A DNA stretch of 64,000 bases. Origin: Lophium mytilinum (Eukaryota > Ascomycota > Dothideomycetes > Mytilinidiales > Mytilinidiaceae). The notes beneath the pieces are model-generated. The model did not search any database. It was not told where the DNA came from and saw only the letters and a list, made by a program, of their open reading frames with translations. The stretch is from contig MU004203.1 of assembly GCA_010093605.1 (NCBI GenBank), positions 388,391 through 452,390 on the forward strand. The letters are read 5' to 3'. The position numbers and the translations under genes are program-made. Each line of letters starts with the position of its first letter. Positions within the stretch are counted from its first letter, which is position 1. Below, piece after piece: positions 35,109-52,344 of this stretch.

Positions 35109-35654
35109 TCAAATGAACTTGTTGGCCTCCTGGTCCACAGCGGAATCAATGAAACCGTCCGCGCCGGCAGGAACGCCCTCCTTAGTCGCGAACTGATTGA
35201 TCTCTGTATACACGAAGCGTCAGCAACACACTCACAAGCCCTAGTCTTCTTGCGACATGTTACACGAGATACCAAACTTACCAGTATTAATAGCACCATC
35301 CTCGCCCGTCGTCTTCATCTGCCCCATAAAGCCACCACTAGATTTCTGCTGCTGCTGGTCGTTGCCGCCGCTTGAGTTCTGCTGCTGCTGTTGATCATTG
35401 CCGCCGCCATAGCCGCCTTGGTTATCGTTTCCGCCTTGGTTATCGTTCCCGCCCCCATAGCCTCCGCCCTGGTTATCATTGCCGCCGCCATAGCCTCCGC
35501 TCTGGTTATCGTTGCCTCCCTGGTTATCATTTCCACCTCCATAACCTCCCTGGTTATCGTTTCCACCTCCATAGCCTCCCTGGTTGTCGTTGCCGCCCTG
35601 GTTGTTCCCACCGCCCTCGAACTTCTGTTCCTCTTCGCGGAGAAAGCCGGACAT
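35109..35654 (-). CDS. Small Gly/Asn/Gln-rich repeat protein, 2 exons, 155 aa
   Basis: Exons: 35282-35654 and 35109-35203, joined by a 78-nt GT-AG intron (468 nt, 156 codons). I do not recognise the family. The N-terminus is MSGFLREEEQKFEG; residues about 15-100 are an imperfect repeat of GGNDNQ and GGYGGGNDNQ units (about seven NDNQ), then two QQQQ-bearing units. The end is an ordered-looking, acidic segment: MKTTGEDGAINTEINQFA then TKEGVPAGADGFIDSAVDQE. No signal peptide or membrane segment is visible. Constant ends around a variable, uncharged low-complexity middle suggest a disordered, perhaps stress-related or condensate-forming protein; that is inference. The splice site is supported by the smooth C-terminal reading frame it gives. 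Confidence 0.75.
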
Positions 35655-39527
<3,873 letters not shown>

Positions 39528-42500
39528 TAATTTCGCATGTTATATACCTCCCATGTCGACGCTTGCTTCATTTCGGATTGTCTTCATTTCGACAGTGTTT
39601 CCGCCTGGATTGAAGACGTTTCAGTGACGCTTCCGTGATTTGGCGGACAGAGCGACCGAATCGGGTTGCGCCATTCAATTTTCTTAGGCTACGCACCAAT
39701 ACTTCAGACTCACATGCTTCCGCATCGCACAATTCGCCCAGTCCGACTCAATCATGTGGCTTTTGTTCTGATTCAAGTACTCGATGAACAGGTGAAGGGA
39801 TGCTTGGCTCCCCTATTTCGCCACTGACACAGAGGCAAAGGTATGCAATGCTAAAAAGGGTGGTCTGGGGTGTACCCACAAGATGCTTTCAGGCTGAACT
39901 CGCCAACGGAGCAGTCGGACGAATGCGGAAATGCTTGCATCGAATTCAAGGAGTTGGTGAAATCAGGAGCGCTCGGAAGACAACGGGCATTCTGCCTGAT
40001 ATACTAGCCACACAGTCGGCAAGTGTGTACGGGTCTGGTGAGTCGTTCGTAGGAGCTCATGGTGTGGTGACATCTGCTGCCGCTGCTGACGTTCAATCAT
40101 GCCCCCGCTAGAAGCGCCCTGGCTAACCTAGAGTATACAGGCGGAGGCCTTTTAAATCGTCGATCCTGCAGAGCAACCAACCCGGCGAGCCGGAGGCGCC
40201 ATGGGGCGGCCTTGTATGGATAGGGTATGCTGATGCAATGCGCTCATCCTCGACACGGGCAGACACCATACGCCTTCAGCTGCTAACCCAAACGCGATGG
40301 CTTGCCCCCGCAACGGGGGTCCCGTCAGTGCAAAATAGACCGGGAGGCCCGCAAATTGGAAGAGCTGGCGGTGTACCGGCCGACCTGTCAGTGTTCTGTC
40401 GACCCACCCTATGGAAGCTTCCGCTAGTTTTGCAGTTAGATCGACGGGGAAGCGTGAGCAGCCCTGCGAGCGGGTGCCCGGCCACGAGCTTATCTGGCTG
40501 CGTCCTGTCATTTCCGTCGGCATTCTGCCGAACGCTGCGAGTACACGCGATTCATGACGTCGCAGCATGCTGAAGTCGCGGCGGAAGAGGTCTGAGGTCG
40601 CGGCCGCATGCTCGCCAGACGGGTCGCAGAAGAGGTCTCCAGCATGCCCAGTCTTGCACCGCACATCTCCAAGCACTGCCGGGACTTTGGGGGTCGGTCC
40701 AGGGCAGCGGGCTCGCACGGCCGCCGCCCACGAGGCGGGAATTTTGACGGGCGATATGGTGCGTGCTGCTGGGATGTGAGGGGATCCCAGAGGCGAGGCT
40801 AAACGTCTGCCGGAACACTTTCCATCAACCCCATTCGCCGTACGGGCCCTTGACCCGGGCACTGGGACGGCGCCAACCTCATCGACATCGGCACCCGCAC
40901 GCGCAGCAGCCACCCAGATGGACCTCCTTGACAACGGCGTCTTCACGCAGGCTGACTGGCTGGGGGGCACTAGCAGCGCCACTTCGGTTCGCTGTTAACC
41001 TCCGCCGAGGCACGACGAGGCACCCTGAAGCAGCTGAGCCATGGATATGCCTAGCGGACTACACGGCATCGGCCTGAACAGGGACTTTCGCAGGGAGCAC
41101 CATATCGTGAACGTCACAGGCCTGAACAGGGCGTCCTCAGCGGATTCCCGGGACTCCAGGTGCCAGTGGAGCAATGCGGCATCATGGCCCTATGGCCCCT
41201 CCAACAGAGCTCGGCACACCAATGACGCGGCGCCGCTGCCAGGCCCGCCGTCTGGCAGAAACACTGAGCTTGCAGGGACTGGGGAGCATAGCACAGTAGC
41301 TGCAGGTGTGCAGGCATAGCGGCTGGCATGCGGCTGGCAAGTGAACAGGCATGGCTGGCCCGGGGAGGGGGGGAAGACACCCCACCGCGCTCCGCCCTGA
41401 GCACGCATGCTTCGAGCCAAGCGCTCCGCCAGCATCCCACGCGCCTCAGCGCAAGCCAACGTGGAACCCTCCAGGATCCGCGGCGCAGATCCGGTCGCCA
41501 TGTGTGCGAAGAGACGCCGCCGCCTGCGATGCCGCCGCCCTGTCATCCCCCGGTCCTGGTGGCAGTCCTAGTGCCGTCCTGGTCCTAGTGCACTCGTCTG
41601 CCACCTCCCAAAAGGGTGCACATCAAACCGCGCACCCTCCCTCTTGCAAGCACCGCGCAGTTGGACGGCCGGCCCTAGTTCTTGTGCCCGCTCTCCCCGT
41701 CATGGCTCAGCGCACCTGCATCGTTACAGCTTCTGGAGCCCCAAGGCTCGGACCATTCCATGAGCTGCACCTGGACAGTATGCACACCGTTCCCAAAGGA
41801 GCCCGTCCTGAGGACCTCTGCGGCTGCGAGAGGCGCACTACTTATGGGCCGGACCGCCACCGCTGCTTGTATCTTGCTATCAAAAAAGCAACTCAGTCTA
41901 TCCGTCTTTCCCACCTTCCGCTACCATCACTAGTTCCGCTCTCTTTGCTGCCTCCTCCAAGGTTCTGCCCGCACCCTGACATCACTACCCACCAGCGTGA
42001 TGTGCGATTACACTCAAGTCCACTACAAATGCTCCCATCTCCGATATACTGTCCGGGCATGGTGCACCAAATATCAGGAGACGCACAAAAGATGTCCCGC
42101 CAATGTTGTTGCAATGTAAGGACCCTCGAGTTAGCCGGCTCAATGCCCGGGTCAAGCCCGCTCAGATCTAACGCATATGCAGAGAATACCGGCTCGACGA
42201 AAACTGTGGTGCGTGGAATTGCTCTATCTACTTGGGGCACTACGTCATGGACTGACCGCACATTTGTAGGAGACTGTAAAGACACGTCGTCGAAATCCGG
42301 CAGGACCGGGTCTGCTTCTGGGTCAAAGTGAATTGCTGGTCGAGTCATTTCCTTCGCAAGGCGCACACGGATGGGCTGGAGGGTATACCCAGGGAAAAGT
42401 CCTGCAATCTGCTGCTAGAAAAATTGTACTACATTGTTTCCCGTCGTCATCTTCGTCCCCAGCTTTTGCCTGCGCCCGACACCGCGTGCCAATCTTCGTT

Positions 42501-45500
42501 CGTCGCGGTCGCTTGACTGCAGGTGATGTTCTGGGATCGTTCTGGCGCGGCCACTAGCGGCGCTCAGCCTACTTTCGCTGCTGCATGATGCATGGCATGG
42601 GTCCCTTCCTCTATCTCCTGCAGGTCTCTGGAAGGGCCTCCTTCTCCCAGGTATGGGCGTGCCATCATGATCAAACGGCCGCGAGTGCGTCACCCGGGAT
42701 AAACTCCGGCAAGCTCTACTACGACGTTGGTTACACCCGCAGCCGTGCCCAGCGGTACCGTCTTAGAGGACCCGTGTGCTGGACCGCGCGGAGGGTAACT
42801 CCACCCGCGTTTCCCAAGCCTGGTGATGGGTGCTGGGAAGACGTCGCGCACAGTATTTGTATGACTTGTGCAACTGCAACCGCTGCCTACAAACCTCACA
42901 ACCTCACGTCTTACCACGACGTAAGCATCTTGGGCACGCCAGACCCGACATCATTTTCCTTGTTCTCTCTTCCAGCCTTCTCTCTCGGATTGATCCGGCG
43001 CACAGTTTCCGCCTGCAGCCGGACCATGGCCCGGTACATAAATGCGCTGTCTTCGAGCTCAGGGCCATGAAATGGCGGTCAAAACATGCTCAGGATACAC
43101 GAGTCAAATCCTGCTCTTCATGTGCACAGGCTGGCTGAGGCGGACGTCTGCTTGTACATTCGTACACTGCCTTTCATGTTCAACGCTCGGGATCAAGGCG
43201 CTTGCCTGAAGCGGTTCCGCCGTCCGATCATACGTCCCTGCTATCAGCCACTTCTAACGTCTTTCATCTGAATCGAAGGTCGCCCGCGCCGCTGTCACGA
43301 TACATGACGACAACGAGTCATGGCAATGCCCGGCCACTACTTCCCCCGCTACAAGGTAGACTTACCTGTCTTGTAACCGGTGCCCACGTCACCCCACGAC
43401 GTCGTCAAACTTCACCGCATATCCTCTGCGAGCAAGCAAGCAGCTACTCGCGATCGGATCGGAAGATGTTGCGCGCCTTACGGCAGCCGGCGATCATCAT
43501 CTTGAGCAGTGTGCAGCCAGGATCGGTACCACTTCAACGCGGAAGAAATGCCGAGAAGAGGACATCTCGTGTGTGTGCGATTATTGTGGGCCTGGTTCCG
43601 AATAAGTCGGGGGTGGGTACGGATGGTGTTCGCGACGATAGCCCCACTTGTGAGTCGTGAGAGAATGAAAACATAGAGGGTTGACGGCAGTACGCCCGGA
43701 GCTGTATCCCCATACGTCGTCGAATTTGTGGACCCCCCACGTGGTACGAAGGAGATCTTTTGTGTCGCAGCGAACTCTCCGGGTCTTCGGTAATCTGCAC
43801 AGGACCCTGCCCTACGAGCACGACACCCACGTCCAAACGGCCTGCCAAACGGCCACACCCTCGGCAAAACCCGGCAGCAATGGCCAGACATCCTGATCAT
43901 GCCGTGCATTGGGGGGAGATCGTCTGCCGGGCGAGCCCATTCGACAGCAGGTATTCACTCTCTCCTGAGAATGGCGATGGCATGGTGTGACTGGTTGGAA
44001 TTATGGATTTGCGGTCGTTTGAGGGAAATAGGTGAATGGATAGCTCTAGCGTTCGACACGCCGACTTCGGATATCAGCCCATGGGCCGATGGACCAAAAG
44101 TGTTGCGCGGTACCCCTGTCCAGCGATGATATCAAGCTCGATACTCGTCCTTTTGGGGAACCCTACATAAGGCTAATGCAGACTGCTCCACTCAGGCCCA
44201 CTGGTGTCCTCAGCTAGCACTCTTTTCCTCCGATTAGATGATCAGACAACCCGAGTATCCACGATTATAATCGAAACGAGTGGGGCCTTTCACGTGGAAA
44301 ACCGGGAGGTGATGCTAGACGTCACCCCTCCCTCCTCTCACCGCCTGCGGGACCACCAAGAGAACCATTGAGTTGCGACATCGCAGTGTCCAAGAACGGA
44401 TGGCCACGCTCACTCTGGCAATTTTGCTTCCTGGACAATCGCCAGTTATCAACAATCTCCCCCTGGCCACCGTGCATGCTCTGCCGGCATACAAGGCAGG
44501 GGAAAGAATTATATGCATACAATCGCACCTCGTCACATCCCGCTTCACTCCCTTGAATATCGATGTTTCAAGAACGTCACCGACACCGCCAACCACTTCA
44601 GCCCGTGCCGTTTGCCATGTCGCCTTACCCGAAACTCCATGAAAGACGAGCGGATCCGCACCCCCCGCTTGCGTCAACCTCAAGCTAAGGCATTTACCCG
44701 CAACGATTGGCTGGACGTTAGATTAAGGTCAGCCTTACTCACCCTAAAAGGTTCGCTGGACACAAGCCGGCCGCTGGGTGCATCCTTGAGCCGGATGCTG
44801 CGGGCGAGGAGCCGCGACAGTGAAGCGTTCGGCCTTGTTTCAAGCTTTCCAAGCCACTCTGGCCGCGCGCTTGTGCTTGGTGGTGGCATGCATGGTGATG
44901 TGGGTGGGTTGGAGCGAAGCTAACCCACAAATCGTTTTCGAAGTGGGGCCCCACGGTGGTGCCTCTCTCCTGTCACATACTAACCTCAAGTTAGACTAAT
45001 CTACAAAGTTCCAGGATTTCAAAGCATGCTCGTTTTACTTTGAGCCATGCACAACCCGGAACGGCACAGGACACCGGCTCCCGTGGTGGCCGGTCCAAGG
45101 ATGGAAGCCTCAATCCTGAAGGAAGATGGAAGTGCTCCAGCGACTCGCTTGCGATGCCTGCTGCATGCGACACCGCCTTTTTGACCTCACTTTTACTATG
45201 TACTCCGCTCTCTGTATGCTCAGGCCTCTCTTGTACACGGACAGGAGGATCTCAATTGACAGCGTCCACCTAACACGCTCGACTCGAGTGAGAACGGTCG
45301 GGAAAGGGGACAGGCAGGTCGGCATTGATATCAAGCATAACTTCGCCTATGCCAACGGCCCGCTATGCTCGCCGGGAAGCGGAACGTCTCTCTCCAGGTT
45401 CCGGCAGCAAAGGCCGCCCGGGCCGGCAGTGGCCAACGGCTTGTCGAATGGGTGGCGTAAAGAACCGCTGGAGCTGACTCGCAGCGCGTGGGAATGGTGG

Positions 45501-46205
45501 CTTGGGCGAACGGGTCGGCCCGCTGTCAAGGGCGTGTGGGGGTGTGGTTGGCTGGTTCCAAGATTCGGGTTGCCGATCATCGTTCGGCTAGTCAGACGTC
45601 GGGCCGATAGAACGAAAGGGTACGTCTCTACTGTAAGATTGGAACTCTGCTAGTCGTGCTAACAAGGGTATGAGGGGTTTGAGAAGAGTGGCACGTGAGC
45701 GGGTAGGAGGGGCTTCCATGTGCTGATGCTCACGCTTGACACGCGGTTTTGCGCAATAATTTAGGTGGAGCAGGCCTCAGACCTCCCCCCGTTCCTCCAA
45801 TCTGAATAGCGGGCCAGCGGCCGCGAAAACGGTCGGAGGGGTTGTTCCCTGGGTCAGCTACTGTACGAGATTGACGGTAAGCTTCGAGGCGAACCTGGTT
45901 TGCCCACACCGCCTGCGCCGTTTTCTTGATATCAGACCAATATCGAAATAGATATCCATACACATCTCTTGCATATCTATCTATTACCCCTGGCCCCCAG
46001 CCTCCGCGGAACGCCGATCCTCGCAGCAGCGGCCAGTCAGCTGAATCGTCGTGGGCCACGTTTTGGGCCGCCTGGTTGCCATGTGCTAGGATCGGCAGAA
46101 CTCGCGAACCTCTTGTCTCGAATTTTAACCTCGATTGAAAAATTTAGACTCGGGTTTTTAGCAGCTGGGCTATCCCGAACCCCGTTCCTTGAATATCCTT
46201 TTTGC

Positions 46206-46229
46206 GAGACAGGCTATCCTGGCCTGTCT
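46206..46229. repeat. Short perfect inverted repeat (8-bp arms, 7-nt loop)
   Basis: AGACAGGC and GCCTGTCT face each other across a 7-nt spacer. It could form a small hairpin in RNA. No U-run follows and no neighbouring gene uses it. Confidence 0.4.
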
Positions 46230-46496
46230 AGAACCCAGTAGCTTATTCGCATCCGGACGAGCCTGTCTTCTTCGAGTGAGATGGCGTAACACGACATGAC
46301 TGTATTCGAGACCCGTCAGCGTGGTGCCTGGGAACTGGAGTGTCGATCTAGCGGCGGCGGTGAGGGAGTCATGATGGTCCGTTAGGATCCGCGGCATGAG
46401 GACGGACGCAAGTCATGAGTATGGGTTTGACTGGCATGTTCCTGGATAGACGAGGACCCACGGCTTACTTACATAAGTCATGGGCGTTCAAGGTTT

Positions 46497-46985
46497 CCTG
46501 GACCCTGCTTGCGTTCGCGGTGAGGTGAGGTGATACGCTGACTCAGGAAGTGCTGTTCTGTTCAGTTCTGTCTGTTGGTGCTTGAGGCACCTTAACGCTT
46601 ATTCAAATAGCTCAAAGGTGAAGAGGTTTCTTAACCCTTAAATCTTTAAAACCGCATTGCAGCACCCTAAAGCAGTGGCATGCAGGTATACACACCCACC
46701 CCTGCAGCTTTCTCGACTCAAGAGCGCCACTTCCCCCATACCCCCGCGTGGGTGAGTCGCGAGGCGACCTCTCGGCAAGCGAGGATCCCGTGAGGCGCTG
46801 CAAATACTCCGGTCATTGGCCCGACGTCTTTGGAAGCGAAAACGGCCTTATCACCTGGGAATATCCATGAACAGATCCAACACTGAAGCTTCTGCGGCTG
46901 CGATTATAAGCCTCCTGGACCCTGCTGGCGCTCGCAATAAGGCGAAGCGAACATTCAAGCGAGGCATAGTGAGGCGAGGCGATAC
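46497..46985. repeat. Pair of diverged direct repeats in the gene-poor region
   Basis: Copy A (46497-46537) and copy B (46914-46985) both begin CCTGGACCCTGCT-GCG-TCGC and end GTGAGG-GAGG-GATAC. B has about 36 extra bases in between. In the end block A reads TG where B reads CG at two sites, as expected from C-to-T decay of methylated or RIP-targeted cytosines. Confidence 0.5.
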
Positions 46986-49900
46986 TCCGGCTAGAAATAT
47001 TATGCCAAGATTCTGGAAAACGCAAAATGGTACGAGAGAGGTATCACATTCGAGTCTGGAACAAATGGTAGGACGCGAAGGTTGGTCGTCGGTAGGTCGT
47101 CGGTGGAATTGCTTTTTTTAGATCTTTCGCTTCACTGTTTCTTGTTATGTTCACGTTTGGACTTGTAATGGTGGTGGTGTTGTCGTGGTGACTATCTGAA
47201 ATGCTAACATCTTCATTCGAAATTTTAATATGGCACCCGTTTCTTGAGGGCGGATCTAAACCATCTGCAAATAGGTTTTACTCGCATCCTTCAGCTGCAC
47301 GAGACTGCGACGTGAAGGCAGGCATAAGCGCGACGTCGAGGCTCCACCTCTTCCCCAGCTCCCTAACTCATTTAGGTACTTGTGCTTTCTCCAATCCTCT
47401 CCCTCTTCTCCTCAGCTTCTAGCCTCACCTCCCGCTTCCCCTGAACCCTAGTGCCTGTCCAACATTCCTTCAGCCCACTCAAGTGCCGCAAAACGAGGCC
47501 GCTAACTCACGCTACGAAGTTAGTCCATGGATCATGCCGTCAACCACGCACACCATCACGGAAACTTGCGGGCGCTTAGCCCTACGCCTTCAAGCCTGCC
47601 CCTCCCTTTTCCAACCATTCCAGGAACTCACGCCGCGCTGCTGCAGGTGCCTTCGAAGTCTTGAGACGCGGTCACCAGGTCAGCCCAGGATGGGTGGCAA
47701 GGACATGGCGCCCTATCTACCCACTACCTACTGACTGCCAAGAAAAGCTTCGAGCTTGCTGGGATCGGCTTCTGGGGTCTCAACACCCGCGAGACCCATG
47801 ACCCTGGCACGCTGGAGCTTGCCGTGGGCTTTCCTGGGCGGGGGGAAAGGCACGCGCGAGGTGGAACGAGAACGAGTTGACATGGGCTATCCATGCATGA
47901 TACGCAGCTGGATGCATTGAGGTGCTTCCCGGCTGCCCTTCCTACTCGCGGAAGCTTGCGGGAGCGGATGCGGGCGAACTGGTGCCACTTTTCCATGCAG
48001 AGGTCTAGATTGGTGGTGATGTGAGGTGATGGATGGGTTTGATACTACGCTACCTTACTGCTCTCGGCCGACTGGGTGTCGCTGCTTTAGTGGAGGAGAG
48101 GGTTCGGTCTGCATGTGAAAAGGGGATCAGGAGAGGAGAGTTGTTGAAGGATGGAGGCGCATGTGAACATGGGATGGTTGGACGTGTCTTTGCGCGAGAG
48201 TGGGTAAGGGTTGTTTGTATTTTCGTCTTGATAACTAAACTGGTATGGCTTCATTCTAGAAGTTTAGATAGAGGGATATGTGATGTGTGAATTTGAACGA
48301 AAGCAAGTCTGAGGTATCGCGGGGGTATCTTGGTCTTGAAGTGCCTTTGCGTAAAATAGTAAAACGTTTCTAGATTGTGTGCGTTGAGGGCAAATGGATG
48401 GAAGTCTGAAGTCCGCACAGCCACGAACGCCACATCTCGGTGACACTACGATCGGTGCGACTACCTAGGTACTACTAGACGTACTATCAGGCTCAACATC
48501 ATCACTGTGACCAAAAGACCGAATGCAGCTCACCTGCTGAAGGCGACCCTGCTACGAAAGTATATCGCCAACTGCCAGAATAGCCAACGTGAGGTCTTCT
48601 TACGCGAACATTTCCTGCTTTGGTGACGCTGCTTGCGGGGTTTCCCAGCATACTCCTCCTCGAAGTCCATGTAAGGATGCCTCGCGTCGAGGTTACTCTC
48701 CGCCTTCACCCCAGATTCCATGGGTTTGTGGATCATGTTCCTAAGCCTTTTCTGAGACCAGCGCTAGAACCAAGCGAGCATTTGTCGCGTAGTTCCCCGT
48801 TTCCTGGAACAGTTCGGGCCTTTTTGGACGCCGGGGCAAAAGCCGGGCGATGCAGGTGGAAAGCTTGTAGGATCTTGCTTGCCTATGCAGATCCGAGCTC
48901 TCAGGTTTGAGTTCAGCTTGCCGGTAATACTATACGTACGTACCTACCACCAACTTCACAACCTTCCTGACCGATACGCTGACCGGTGAACCGATCGGTG
49001 TGGAAAGCGGGATTCACCCGCCGTAGTAGAGCCGACTGATTTTACCGCTCAGCGGTACAGGGTTTCGTGTAGATGCAAGCCCGTTGACGAGGTACGAAAG
49101 GAGATGGCGGCAATGCCAAGGCGCGGCATGCAAGGCGTCTTCCTTCGGACCGATTGAGGAACTTTGTCCTCTTCGGGTTTGAGTACCATCGGTTGGAGTA
49201 GCGCTGACGTGGAAGCAGGATAGAGTTTGGGTATGGGGATAGAGTTTGGAGATATCTCGGAGCGTCGGCGGATCGGAGGGTGGTGCTGGTTTTGGACGAC
49301 AAAGTTTAAAGTTAAGTGGGTGGCGTTTGTTGGCTACAGGGGAAGGAGTTGGATGCGGGGAACGATAGATGCATGGAGATCAGCTTGTAGGGATCGGTAG
49401 AGGGGGAGGAGTGCCGAGAAATACGTGTGACAGAGGATCCCTTGAGTGCATGGTGGAGGGCCTGGACGAGTCCATGAGAAGTCGATGAACGTATGGAATC
49501 TTGGTGTCCTTATCAACATCGTAGACTGCTGATCTTATCGTTTAATCCGGACCCTCCCCTACTCTGTTTAAAACTAGATATGGTTAACGACTGGTCGGAG
49601 CATGGTAGATAGTAATTCCGACTTAGAGCCTCTCAAAATATTAACGGAGCATTTTAATGGAAACAATTTCTGAATTTACTTGTATCATACCTCGTAGAAT
49701 CTGAAAAGTGCCTCCAAATTAACATGTGTCTGGAAAACATTCGGAGAAACGGCAATGCTGAAAAGACTTGGGCATGAAGCGAGACAGCAAAAGGAAGCCA
49801 CCGCATTGCGGTTAATATGAGACTGTTAAAGGTGAGCAATCATGCGCGGTGCAAATGATCAATATCATGAAAACCGTAAATAGGATAATATGAAAAAGCC

Positions 49901-50970
49901 GAGGAGTTGGTTCAGCAGGGTGCAAGCAATCACTGTGAAGATTGGGACCAATTGTCTGGCCTATCTTGAAACCATGACGGGGTAAAAACAGTCCTGAATG
50001 GCCTTTTCTTCCGCCGTGGAGTTGGATTGGTGTGGTGTGAGAACAAAGGTGGTCGTTAGAGGCATAGTCAGGAATGTCGAATTTTAAGGGTCCTTAATCC
50101 CACAGCTGCAATCAAAGTGGAGTAGAAATTATACATCGTTCTGTGAATAGCCTGCTGATCCAAGTGGGCATGTTTGATGTCTTCGGCAGGCTGCTGATGA
50201 GTGTTAAATCAAGACTTAGACTCAGAAGAAGGTGGAAATGACAGCGCGACATACTTCGATTGATGGGCAGAGAAACAACTTGACAAGAGCCTAGATTCAA
50301 GACTCTTCAGAGCAGTCGAAACATATAAGATGATGAACGCAATTGTTTTAGGGGAAAGAGACCTGGATGCAACTACCTTACAAAGGTAGCTTCGTTGGGC
50401 ATCTTCAGAGGAGACTCATGACGCAAAATGGACGGAAAGACGACAACTCATTCAGCAGTCTAATGAATCCTCGATAACTAACCAACGACATGGCTGATCG
50501 AATGTGCTCTCTCTGTGTTCTCCTTCTCTGGTTTCAATATAGACCGATGTTCTCGTGGTTCATCGTTATGGCGCAAAGCCATGAGGCACGAGGTTTGATC
50601 TAGGTACAGTAGTGGATCTTCACACTCCGAATACACAGTTTGGCAGGTGCTCTCGATAAAACCAGTAGATCTGTAGTTTAATGGGCTGCTCCTAAAGGGG
50701 TTTCAGCTTTGCATCCATTACACAACGCAGTTTGTAGCCATTCAACGACGACTCGGTCGTATGTCTATAAGCACGTAGGGCTTACGAGAACCCCTAGATG
50801 CTGCGAAACAAAATAGAATACAATGCATGTTACTCATAAGTGAAAAGTTTATTGTAGGTTGAGGGGTGAAGGCTGGTCGTCACATGAAGTCGCGTTACCC
50901 CTAATCGATCGACTCCTTCGGTCCCCGCTGTGCCGCTTTCCGTTCCAAAAATTCCATCGGCATCACCACT

Positions 50971-52344
50971 ATGGCTGACCTCCCCGCTGACGGCTTTTAC
51001 GTTCTCGTCACAGGCGCAAACAGGTATCTTCCAACGAACTCCAAGACATTGAGTGTCTAGCTAATCGGCTCCAGTGGCCTCGGCCTAAGCATCGGGTGCC
51101 GCCTCATAGACGAATTCATACACACACGTCCTCAATCACAGACCCTCGTGCTCATCAGCACCACGCGTGACGCCCGGAAAGGCGCAGCGACGACCGCTGC
51201 GCTCCAGAAACATCTTCAAGATGTGTGTCGGAAAGCGGAGCGCAGTATCCCGGGCTTCACAATGCTACTGCAACGACGCGTGCAGTTCCGCGAAGAGATA
51301 CTGGATCTGACGTCCCTCCTCTCCGTCCAACGCCTCGCGAGGAAATTAAAGTCAGAGATACCTCGTCTTGACGTCTTGATATGCAATGCCGGCATCGGCG
51401 GCTGGACAGCCATGAATTGGCCTCGCGCCATCTGGACCGTCCTCACGGACACAGCCCACGCAACCACATGGCCTGACTTCAAGATCTCAGGCGTGGGATG
51501 GGTCACGAAACCACAACTACCGAAGGATTCGCAAGGCAAACAGACGGCAGAGCCACCCCTCGGCGAAGTTTTCTGCGCAAATCTGTTCGGCCATTACGTC
51601 CTCGGCCACGCGCTGACGCCGCTCCTCTCGGCGGCAGCAGCTACGGAAGAGAGCGGCCGCATAATCTGGATGTCCAGCATCGAGGCACCAGCACGCGACT
51701 TCAACATGGACGACTTCCAAGGCCTGAAGTCGTCGCATCCATATGAGAGCTCGAAGCGGATCACGGATTTGTTGGGTATGACGGCTGAGCTGCCTTCGAC
51801 GGCGCCGTGGACGAGCACATATTTCTCATTCACATCACCACCAACGTCTACGAAAGAAGAAGAGGCTGGGTATGAAAGTAGCAACAAGCCCCGAATCTAC
51901 ATCACCCACCCCGGTGTCTGCGCAACTGGCATATTTCCGCTCCCCTGGATCCTCGCGATCGGCATGACGGCGGCCTTCTGGCTCGCGCGGTTGCTGGGTA
52001 GCCAGTGGCATTGCATAACGGCGTACAAGGGGGCGACGGCGCCAGTGTGGGTGGCACTGGCGGAGCAGGGGACGCTGGACACGATGGAGGGGCGGGAGGG
52101 ACGGGGGAAATGGGGGAGCGCGACAGATGGGTGGGGGAGGGAGCGGGTGGAGCGGACGGAAGTGGATGGGTGGGGGTGGGGCGGAACGGTAGGTGAGTTT
52201 AGTAGGAGGAAGGGGAGGTGGCGGCACGCGACGGAGCTTACGGCGGAGGGGAGGGCGGAGTTTGAGGAGCTGGGACGACTGGCGTGGGCGGAGATGGAGA
52301 GGCTGAGGGAGGAGTGGGAGGAGAGGCTGGAGGGGCTGGAGTAG
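50971..52344 (+). CDS. ERG27: 3-keto-steroid reductase, 2 exons, 440 aa
   Basis: Exons: 50971-51023 and 51075-52344 (1323 nt). The intron splits the cofactor loop, giving VLVTGANSGLGLSIGCRL. Further SDR marks are LICNAGIGGW and the catalytic YESSKRI with the upstream serine in IIWMSSIEA. ERG27 reduces the 3-keto group during C4 demethylation of sterols at the ER, in a complex with Erg25, Erg26 and Erg28. The segment between NAG and the active site is long (with WPDFKISGVGWVTKPQ), which is usual for fungal Erg27. After ITHPGVCATGIFPLPWIL comes a hydrophobic segment that may sit in the membrane, then a charged Trp/Arg/Glu-rich tail from about residue 325. Longer than the yeast enzyme (347) mainly through this tail. 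The start lies in a CACT-ATG-G context. Confidence 0.9.

Larger units (their letters stand above)
39528..50970. other. Gene-poor region, 11.4 kb, no supported gene
   Basis: In a window averaging one gene per 3-4 kb, I find nothing I can call here. The part from about 40.1 to 46 kb is GC-rich and therefore has many long chance frames on both strands (for example 326 codons at 41351-42331 plus, 276 codons at 40152-40982 minus); they overlap each other in several frames, are rich in Pro/Arg/Ser/Cys and show no domain. From about 49.5 to 50.9 kb the sequence is AT-richer. Small repeats are present: GGCCTGAACAGGG near 41070 and 41121, and a diverged pair at 46497/46914. The last few hundred bases must hold the ERG27 promoter. 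A long non-coding transcript or a decayed gene cannot be excluded. Confidence 0.5.

Noticed and set aside
40152-40982. 276-codon open frame, minus strand
   Set aside because: Overlaps several other chance frames in both directions and shows no recognisable domain.
41351-42331. 326-codon open frame in the gene desert, plus strand
   Set aside because: GC-rich DNA here opens several frames at once; composition is Pro/Ser/Arg/Cys-rich with no motif, helix pattern or splice logic.
45126-45653. 175-codon frame, plus strand
   Set aside because: No motif, shifts between compositional types along its length, and no promoter or splice context.
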